Notes under the pieces: model-generated | The model's database searches: none | Told to the model about the DNA's origin: nothing | Seen by the model: the letters and a program-made list of their open reading frames with translations, nothing else | Program-made: the position numbers and the translations under genes | Assembly: GCF_015706575.1 (NCBI RefSeq) | Contig: NW_024037050.1 | Coordinates: 4,774,001-4,838,000 of the forward strand | Origin: Patiria miniata | Lineage: Eukaryota; Echinodermata; Asteroidea; Valvatida; Asterinidae | Reading direction: 5' to 3' | Length of the DNA stretch: 64,000 bases | Part shown: positions 55,633 to 64,000 of the stretch, piece by piece | How the letters are laid out: every line of letters begins with the position of its first letter | Numbering within the stretch: position 1 is the first letter of the stretch

Positions 55633-56046
55633 TTAAAGCTGCAGTTTTGGTCTCTCGACAGACATCCTGTAAAAGCACTCAGCATCTTAGAAGCAACTGA
55701 TGCAGCCCTAGACTCCAATGAGAAGTTGTTGACAGCATCAGGGCATCTTACACTTCACCGCAGAGCCAAAACACCGGCGGGAGGTTAGGGGTTGGGATAT
55801 GATACAGGTAACCTTGGCAACCACTGGATGGCAAACCTAGTGTTGATTTTGGCAGTTATAGGTCGTCACGAACTCCAAAGCCCGGGCCCGTAGGGGGCTC
55901 GGTCAGGCTCGTCAGCCCGGTGAATGGCTCACATGTCTGCCGACCACTCCTGTCAATACAAGGATGCAATAAAATAATATTAGCTGACGTTATCGTAACC
56001 ATGCCTTAAGCCGGCAAGATTAGACCTTATGCATTGCAGCTATTTA

Positions 56047-56454
56047 CCCTAACTCCCTAGGCCTTTTTGCTAGGATGTAGCCTCAATCCTGCAAAATCCT
56101 CCACTTGGCCTCATGGAAAAATAGCATATAGCCTCAATCCTGCAAATTCCTCCGCTATTTCTTGAATATGGTCCATGGAGGGATGACCACTGCCTGAATC
56201 CTGCAAAATCCTCCGGCTATGTCTGTCAATAGGCTGAGGCAGAGGCAGTGACATCCTGGAGCAGTGCGGAGGATGTCAAGTATAATCAAGGACTAAATTT
56301 ATGCACGGCTGAGCATAAACAACACAAGGTCCGGCCCAAGACCTTGAGACAGTGCGTACTCCGAAATCAGCAACGCACTTTTGCCATGTAACCTCAATCC
56401 TGCAAATTCCTCCAATTTGCAAAAAGGATTTTGGAGGATTCAGGGCGGTTAGGG
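56047..56454. mobile_element. piggyBac-like MITE, copy 2 (inverted relative to copy 1)
   Basis: 408 bp, the same length as 3,706-4,113 and nearly identical when reversed. Right TTAA is intact and the left is TTTA (one change). High identity implies recent activity. Confidence 0.75.
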
Positions 56455-57549
56455 TTAACATGTACTTGTTACTGAATCAACAGGCATACCAGATTGTCTG
56501 CGGTGTTTTTTTTTTAATTTTTAGTGGCATACAACGGAAGTTAAAAATAGAGGAAATCCGAGGAAAAGTTACGTGCCTGAATCAAATAACAACAACAGTA
56601 GCCAAAAAACATGCCCTCAAAGATGGCTACAAAATGCAAATGGTCTATACAATTAATTTGTTCAATTTGTCAATTGTTCCATCATATCGTCAAGCTGACA
56701 TGGACAACAGATACATTTATGTATTTCAATTGCAATTCATTAACTCAACTTCATAGAACATTGGTTTTGACATCATTTCTACTTGTGTTTTCCTTGCGTT
56801 TGTCCCATTCACTTTTAAAAAAGAGTTTTGTGTATATAATTTGTGGGTTTTGTATTGGGTTTTTTTGGCTTGAGAATTTTTTTGGAGCATGCTCTCGCAC
56901 CTTCCAAAAGGAAGCTTTCATTTTCTCGAAGACTCTTTTCGACTGATCAAATTGAAAGATGAAACCCAATTACCAACAGTTTGACCAATCAACAATGACT
57001 AAACATTGCGGCTTACCATGCATACACATTTATGTTTATAATCAAAATGTATTATCCATGTGTGACATCTAAAAACTCTGACAATGCACTCCATTCATTC
57101 AAAATACTAAACAGTTTTGACAAACTTGACTAATTCATTTGTTTTTCTTGGCTGAAAATTCTAGAAAGAGGGGAATCAAAATAAACAAAATTTATGAGGA
57201 AAAACACTATCTTCGTAAGGAACGTATTTGAATTCACTCCCGACTCAGTTATTAGCTAAACAAATAAAAAGATTGATCGATTAAAAATCCAATCGCCAAA
57301 AAATCTGGCTTGACTAGTACCCACTGCAAATGTATCATATAGGCTAAGTACAGTAACAGGGAAGACCACTTTCTGCAGAGACTAGGACTTTATATTTCTT
57401 GATAAAAAGATCCTGAGATTAGTCAAATTATTTCTTTGTTACACAAAAACAAACAAAACATGTTTTCGAAATACAAAAAAAAATTCACAATTAAGAAACT
57501 ACCCAACCTTACAGGTACAGTATACTTCTAGCAGCACTTTTTTGGTCAC
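56455..57549. other. AT-rich intergenic, nothing recognised
   Basis: Open frames 56,352-56,756 and 56,611-56,946 partly overlap the MITE and show no family motif. Confidence 0.45.
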
Positions 57550-59521
57550 GGGCAATTCCACACCAAAGTGGACATGACACCAAAAAATTCAAATACATGT
57601 GACTTAAACAAATTTGGCATCAAATGAAAGCTAAAAGTCTATATTTTCAAGATTTGAAGTCGGAATTTTATTTTTTATACATTTCGGTACCAAAAAATAG
57701 GATTATGTAATAATCCTGTTTTAATCCTACAAATGTGATTAATAGTGATATGAAAGTATTCTACCAATAGACACACAAAAATATGTACTAATGCCATCAG
57801 TTTCTGTCATGAGAAAGTATTGGTCTTGAAAAAAATGATTAAAACTTGTTTTTAACATTTTGCGTAATTTGTTTCGCTTCAGTGACTTCTAATATTTCAG
57901 CCTTCGAAAATGTCCTTCCGTTACCGAAAAAATACATATTTTTAATTTATTTTTAAAACTTGCAGTATGAATGCAATGAAAGTTATTGTGCAAAGCAAGT
58001 TTAGGTAGGCCTTCAATATGACATTATAACTGACACTGTTGTACTTCTCGTTTTTTAATTACAATTAATTAAATCACGTCCTTCCGTTACCAAATTGGTA
58101 ACGGAAGGACGGTAACGGAAGGACAAATCGTATTTTTATCAAATGTTACGACATTTGCACTCATGTTTGAAAAATGAAAATCACTGCAAATACATGCATG
58201 TTTAATGAACATTGAAAGGACATTCATGTGACCCACCTTCACAAAAGCGGGATAAGCAGGGCAAGGTGTTTATTACAAAGGAAGGCACAGGCATGTACAA
58301 CATGTACAATGTACATGTACATATATGCCGATGTACCAGTACTTGTACATGTATGGAGTTGTTGCAGAAAATCAAATCATTAAGTTGCTGCCATCGGCAT
58401 TCATGGACAATAGAGTAGGATACAAATTCTGTGAAGCCATTCCAGAAGCAAATTAAGTCAAAAATGAGATGGCAGAAAGTACCGGTACTTTGGGGCACTT
58501 TCATTCAATTTACATGTGTAAGGCATGTGAGGTGCAATCTTTGACAAATTATGCCCAAGTTAAAAATTTCAGTTTGGATGTTTATAAATTAATTGTTACT
58601 ACTCTAAATCATTGTAATTTGATTTCAAACATTGATTTTAGAGTTCAATTAAAAGCAACACCTAACTTAAGCCATCAGTTCTACCGGTAGATGTTTTTAC
58701 CTTAAATGTACATGTAGGCTGGTCGCCCCCCCCCCCCCCACCCTAAACCTTTGAACCTACCGGTATTATTATTAAAAGTTGTTGGTGAACATGTAACCAC
58801 TATAATCAAGAGTTCAAATACTGTGTATTTAAACTTTTAAGGATTGAGGTGATGGGTTTGAAGTCTATTTCTGTAGTAGTCCTGTGTTCGTGAATTATGT
58901 GTTTTGGGTTGTTTTCGTTTTTCTTTTGTTATCATTAATTAGCAGCTTCTATCTTTATCTCAATAGTTTCTTGGGTATAATTATTTATGCCAGGTCTGCA
59001 TATTGATGATTTCACATTCAGTTACACATTTCAGCAATTTGTTTCACTTGTATAATTAGTGTAAATTCACATTTTGTTCATGCTATAATTGAGTAAACCT
59101 TTTGTCCTTCCGTTACCGTCCTTCCGTTACCAAATTATAATCTGCTTAAAACGTTGTAATTATATTACCGAAACACTTAAAGTCAAATGAAAGGTGGTAT
59201 AGTATAGATAAAGCTTCAGGGTTTCCATTTCCTACCTTTAAAATAAAATTGCCCCATAAAATTCACAGAGTTTACGCAAAACGCGAGTAAGTTGGAAAAC
59301 CCTTGTACGTATTAACGTCCTTCCGTTACCGACCTCATTAATATTCATAACTCATAACCGGGAGGCATTCATGCCCCCCAAAAGTGTGGAAATTGAAGGT
59401 AGCATTATAGCAATACAATTGTGACATTTGTTTGCTGTAACTATGAACAGTGTCTGTGATACACACATTTGAAATTTTGTTTAATGAGTGAAAACGTCCT
59501 TCCGTTACCGTGGAATTGCCC
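57550..59521. mobile_element. 1,972-bp TIR element with multiple GTCCTTCCGTTACC motifs
   Basis: Ends GGGCAATTCCAC and GTGGAATTGCCC, flanked by TCAC on both sides. Inside, GTCCTTCCGTTACC or its complement occurs at least eight times (about 57,911; 58,078; 58,097; 58,111; 59,104; 59,118; 59,318; 59,495). These include a perfect 33-base palindrome at 58,078-58,110, and one copy abuts the right terminus. No coding frame. Shares its left end with 10,688-11,017. Confidence 0.7.
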
Positions 59522-59975
59522 TCACATTAAACTAAAGCCAGCTTTTATTCAAAATATATTTCACCCTTTTTTGAATACATGCATGGTCCTTTTAGAACAG
59601 AGGCTATAAAAACAGATGTCATTTCTTACATGTAGTCCAGGTTGTGTACATATGTGAGTCAGAACGCATTGATTTCAATCCTGTTTACATTGGTTTAGTC
59701 ATTACTTGGTTCACTCTCCATTTCGTGGCTGGGCTACTTTATATAGCTCCATGGCTGGACTTTCCTCCCGCCGATCAATTAAATGGAGGCTAATTAATGC
59801 AATGTTTGCAGTTTCCTTGAATTTCCCAAAAGGAAAAACAAAACCTATAGCTTCATGTTTGGATGAGGATTGCTTACAAACGGCTGTGAGCCCATGGCCA
59901 TCACATAAATGAGAATCCACGAGATCTGCAATGCAAGACCGACAATTGCAGTCTAGATTCACGACATTTACATAT

Positions 59976-60780
59976 GGGTCATTCCACCAGGTTGGGGAAC
60001 AAAGTGTGACATATGACCATATTAAGAAAAGCATGAATGCCTTGCTAGCAGTTGCTCTACATAATATTTGTTGTTGGGTGTTTCACTACTGCAGAAAGTT
60101 TGAAATCATTTCAATGTATTTAGAAAAAAAATATGAGCAAAAAATGTCATTTTGGACGTAACATTGACACCGTGTCAATGTTACGTCCAAATATGACATT
60201 TGTACCTTTTAAAAAAAAAATTTCTGCGAAACATTACCCAAATTCACTTTGCGTACTTCTTACTATACATGCAACACAATAAGAAAAGCTTTTGTTACGG
60301 TAGTCAGGTATCAAATGGAGCAGAAATGATAGCTTGGTTGTGTGGACGTAACATTTACACGGTGTAAACCCAAATGTCACACTTCCATTGAGTGATTTTT
60401 ACACCGTTACATCCACACTTGAGGTATTGTTTCTGCTATATTTGAACCCTGACCATACCAAAACAAAAGCTTTTCTTGGTGCTTAGGTGTCCAGTTGTAA
60501 ATATGCAATGTCAGTTTGAGTAATATTTTACATACGTGTAAAAAATGGCCAAAAAAGAATATTTGGATGTAATTACGTCCGAATTAATACATTTTTGCTC
60601 ATATTTTTGTCAAAGTACTTTCAAATGATTTCAAACTTTCTCAAATATTGAAACACCCTAAGACAAATATTATGTTAAGCAATTGTTTAGAATGCGTTGA
60701 TACTTTTAATAATATAACCAAATACATTTGTATATAAACATCATTACATGCACTGCTTCCCAACCCGGTGAAATGAACCA
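59976..60780. mobile_element. ~800-bp TIR foldback with GGACGTAACATT palindromes
   Basis: Ends GGGTCATTCCACCAGGTTGG and the complement of GGTTCATTTCACCGGGTTGG. Nested inverted pairs: ATATGAGCAAAAAATGT (60,130) with its complement at 60,587; GCTTTTGTTACGGTAGTCAG (60,288) with its counterpart at 60,450. A palindrome of TGGACGTAACATTGACAC sits at 60,152-60,188. No coding frame. Confidence 0.65.
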
Positions 60781-61570
60781 TGTACAGTACATAATGACGT
60801 AGCATCCAGTGCCATGCACTCCTTTACGACTCCTTCTTATCATCACTACTCATTCTAAATCTCACTAACACTGTGGAACTTTTGTGTGAAAGAATTTTTT
60901 TTAAATGCTGTAGGTTTTTTTTTGCTCGGATTTTTCCCAAAATTAATCAATAACTGCAGAACGTGTACAAATAACAAACTGTAAACATTGACAAGGAAAT
61001 TCAGATTGAGTCTACACTCTACAGGACTCTGTGTACCATAGCTGTATCGGTCCCATATTTACCTGCAACTCAGATTTCAGTGTTTTCATAGTATGCATAG
61101 TTCTTCATAAAGTAGTTTCGTTTATGGTCTGTTTAGATGCAAACTTATTGAATGTAATGTATTTTGTATATATATTTTTTGTCGTTATTATTTAGTTTGT
61201 TTCCCTGAGTTTTTGTTGTATTTTCCATGGTTGTAACTTGTGTATTGTTGTTGACTTAATGTTCACGGGGGCCCCCACTCGACAAGCAGTGCTTCTTGGG
61301 GGCCCCTTCCATCACCTTATATCATATGTATACCATCCTTACCAATGTATTGACATTGACATGGAAAATAAAGTGAGTGAAGTGAAGTGAAAGTGAAGGT
61401 CACACACGCCAATTCATGTACATGTACACCATGGTCAGTAATGCCTTGTCAAATTCTCAATAAAACAGCACTATCACTTAATGACTGCATCAGTAGCGCT
61501 AACCTAAAAGCTGAAAACGGAAGCCTCAATTTTCCCTCATAAATATAAGTCCACTTTATATTCATACTGA
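60781..61570 (+). repeat. LINE-like 3' tail and AT-rich flank
   Basis: About 61,130-61,395 ends GGAAAATAAAGTGAGTGAAG with GTGAA slippage, and contains a GC hairpin GGGGGCCCCCACTCGAC against CTTGGGGGCCCCTTCC. Both are typical of CR1/L2-type LINE 3' ends. No coding remains seen. Confidence 0.4.
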
Positions 61571-61574
61571 ATCC

Positions 61575-61975
61575 ATCTTCACATTAAAGTTGCTTTCCCT
61601 GTGCTTTTCAACAAATTAGATTTGTTTCTATAAATAAATTTCAACTTGTATGTTTTATTCCAACCAAGAAAAACTCTTGTTTTTTTTCTTTTTTGGACAT
61701 CTGCAACCCTCTGAAAATGTTTTGCAAGCAGACTGGCCCCCAGTTCATACATTATTGATACTGATTGTGGGGCGGGAACCAGCCTACACTGTACCCTGCG
61801 AGAATGGAAATATTGTCTGGCAGCAAATAATTTTAAAGTGTAAAGTAATAATTCAATATCTAAACATGGGCCAATTTTTTCAGTCAATGTCTCATGCAAA
61901 ATTGAATAACTTTTGTAGTGCTGCAATTAAGAAAAGAAATTTATATTTCGGAGTGAAACTCGCAAGTCGTGCGGG
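61575..61975. repeat. Dispersed repeat shared with 6,210-6,480 and 33,180-33,280
   Basis: Shared blocks listed under the other copies. Unclassified. The open frame 61,650-62,081 crosses it and the neighbouring MITE and is not a gene. Confidence 0.45.
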
Positions 61976-61989
61976 GAGGGCAACTTTAA

Positions 61990-62323
61990 CCCTAACCACC
62001 CCAACTCCATCAAAATCCATCCCCCCATTTTGGTGGATTTGGGGGACTTTGTCCAGGAGGCCTGGCATGACTAAATATTGATGGAGTACGATGGACTTGG
62101 GCCTAATGGCCTGAAGCAGTGCTAGGGGTATCCGATTGATTTTGCCTAGCTTCCTGCACTGCTATTGTGATAAAAGCCATGTGTAGCAAGTCCATGAATG
62201 TCAACCAGTGCGTCAGTGGTGGATTCCATTATGTCATGTACAGTTTTGTATTGGATGCACAGTGATTGATGGATTTTGATGGACTTGGTCCAGTTTTTAG
62301 TAAAAGATGCTAGGGAGTTAGGG
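61990..62323. mobile_element. piggyBac-like MITE, second family (334 bp)
   Basis: TTAA|CCCTAACCACCCC at the left and GGGAGTTAGGG|TTAA at the right. Outer 12-15 bp match the 3,706 family, while the interior (TCCATCAAAATCCATC, TTGATGGACTTGGTCC) differs. Confidence 0.7.
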
Positions 62324-62470
62324 TTAATAAATAAAAAAAGTTGAAACTACACTGCCGAACATTCTATGGTCAAAGTTGAAAAAGTCTAGAAGAGTCATAC
62401 ATGTACATGTACATGTACAGTATTATTTTCACCTCCGTTCAAAGAATTGCACATACCCAATTCCTAATAA

Positions 62471-62943
62471 GGGCCCGTGACCATTCAGCCCCGGTATGAA
62501 AAGGGCCCCCCCGTAAGCTCGTCCCCTCCCAAGAAGTCCTCTCGTACCGTCCCAGCTACCGGCCCAGGAGCTGGTCCGGTTGCTAATCAGGAACTCCTCT
62601 ATCCTAGGGTCTATTGTTTGCAAGTATTGACACATGTAATATATCCCAGAAGAAACCCGCCTGTGGTTTTCATCTCTCAGCGCGAAACAATAGAACACTT
62701 TCGTCGGCACAGATCAAAACCCCTGCCATGGGGTTTGGCGCACAATGGGACCGTTAATTACCAAGGCGTTATGGAAGGATTTTATCTTTAATCCGGTAAG
62801 TCTGCTATTGTTCTGCTCTGGACGTTCTCTGAAGGGCAATAAATTGATGCGCCTGACGAGACTGGGCTGAAGACCGGACTGGCTTTGGACCGGACGAGGT
62901 ACCGGGGGCCCTTTTCATACCAGGGCTGAATGGTCACGGTCCC
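62471..62943. mobile_element. PIF/Harbinger-like MITE, 473 bp
   Basis: TAA flanks both sides. The roughly 60-bp terminal inverted repeats start GGG-(C/A)-CCGTGACCATTCAGCC and include GGTATGAAAAGGGCCCCC. Three-base TAA duplication and GGG ends fit PIF/Harbinger. Confidence 0.7.
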
Positions 62944-63480
62944 TAATGTTGTTCAAATGCAGCAAGCCATACCCCTGCCATAAAAAGTCATAAGAAGGAG
63001 GGTAGAAAAATATTGTCTAAAAATAAGTTATTTGAGGTTCCTTCTGTAGTGCCTGCAGGTGATGCTGTGCAATGCATAAACATTCTTTTATTCCACTTGT
63101 CAGTTTTCCACTTGACATTTAGGCCTATACTTTTTCAGTTCAAGTATCGCATACCGGGTCCCCCCCCCCCCCTTTTAATTCCTCCCCCGTTCTTTCCCTT
63201 GTTCTCCCCAGTTTCTCCCTATCATACGCCCCCTTTTTTTTTTATAGGATCTGGTTTTCCTGTGGTAGGATGGCTCTGTAGAGGTGCTAGTCACCTGTTC
63301 CATCTTGCCACTCACTGGCTTAATCCGTAATCTGGCATAAACCCTTCTTTTTACAATTTATTTCTTAAAGTGTATATTCTCTGTATTTTTTTAATGCTTC
63401 TGTAAATCCTGTAATGTTTTATTTATTTGGTCAGTCAGTGTAATGAAATTTAAACAAAATAATGAAAAATTATCTGCGCT
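62944..63480. other. Intergenic, C-rich tract, nothing else seen
   Basis: CT-rich stretch at 63,160-63,240 and AT-rich DNA after it. The open frame 63,013-63,330 is driven by the CT-rich stretch. Confidence 0.45.
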
Positions 63481-63484
63481 TTAA

Positions 63485-64000
63485 AGGGAATATACATCAT
63501 TTGCTTTTGCTGTAATTTTCAGAAATGGATGGAATTGGGGGGTTGGAAATATATAGCAAATATAGTTACACTGACTTTTTTGAGGTTTTGGGTTCGAAAA
63601 GGCTATACAAACCAAGAAAAACAATCATTTTCCTGTAGTCTGGTTCCCTGACTCCATATAAGAAGAAACAGAGCAGTTTACATACATTGGAGAATTGTAA
63701 GGTCAGGGAACCAGTCTCGCTGGCTTGTACCCGTTCATAGGTGTGTAATCTATTGCAAACAAGTGCGATGGTCAATTGGGGCCAGTATTTGAAAAAAAAG
63801 CCAGTTTTTTTTCCAACGCTGGTCGGCCGACCAGCGTTGGAAATTGACACAAAAATACCACTTTTCTTGAAAATGACAGTATACCAAGTACCATGATTAT
63901 ACAGGATGCTTTACACTGTCATTCACTAACAGTCCAGCAAGGTATTTCAAAATGATTTGGTAGTTTTATTTTTTGATGTTTGCAAATGTTGTATTTTCCC
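63485..64000. mobile_element. TTAA-flanked AGGGAA-family element, copy 2 (runs off the window)
   Basis: Starts after TTAA at 63,481 with AGGGAATATACATCATT and follows the 7,526 copy along its whole length. It includes GGTCGGCCGACCAGCGTTGG and the GCAAATGTTGTAT end block. The window stops within the last terminus. Confidence 0.65.

Noticed and set aside
61650-62791. Open frames near the right end
   Set aside because: They cross MITE boundaries (61,990 and 62,471) and include their terminal repeats.
1-64000. CRISPR array, rRNA or bacterial features
   Set aside because: No regularly spaced direct repeats with unique spacers and no rRNA cores. Spliced genes show a eukaryotic genome.
1-64000. 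Retrovirus-like or LTR element
   Set aside because: I saw no paired long direct repeats with TG...CA ends and no gag or pol motifs. Retroelement traces here are LINE- and SINE-like.

Overview
The window is invertebrate deuterostome nuclear DNA. It has short exons in long introns, consensus GT-AG junctions, no operons and many small non-autonomous DNA transposons. The two recognisable genes are a six-EF-hand secretagogin and a TMEM143/DUF3754 protein. Together with repeated use of the palindrome TAGGCCTA, this points to an ambulacrarian, most likely an echinoderm. That placement is an inference and I cannot name a species.

Layout. Positions 1-2700 hold dispersed repeats downstream of TMEM143. 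Positions 3227-9541 carry four coding exons of TMEM143 on the minus strand, with a possible presequence exon near 12,890-12,970. Its introns contain intact piggyBac-like, Tc1/mariner-like and TTAA-flanked MITEs. Positions 13,000-15,500 form the gap between two divergent genes and contain MITEs, an RFX-type X-box and a TATA-like box. Positions 15,633-38,599 are the secretagogin gene on the plus strand. It has two alternative first coding exons (15,633 and 25,233), each with its own TATA-like element, and ten shared exons. From 38,600 to the end I recognise no convincing host gene. That part is a mosaic of TIR elements, satellite-like arrays, LINE 3' tails and tRNA-derived SINE pieces, plus a few short exon-like stretches that I could not assemble into a gene.

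The strongest biology is in secretagogin. Two duplicated and diverged first exons would give two Ca2+-sensor isoforms of about 298 and 301 residues. They differ in the N-terminal arm and in the first three positions of EF loop 1. The strongest unexplained structure is a set of TIR elements that carry their own private short motif many times in both orientations (57,550-59,521 and 59,976-60,780), and a 264-bp element with 8-bp target duplications built around a 16-bp satellite and telomere-like repeats (42,359-42,622).

All exon joins were read by eye from frame, splice consensus and remembered family sequence. No alignment or transcript evidence was available.
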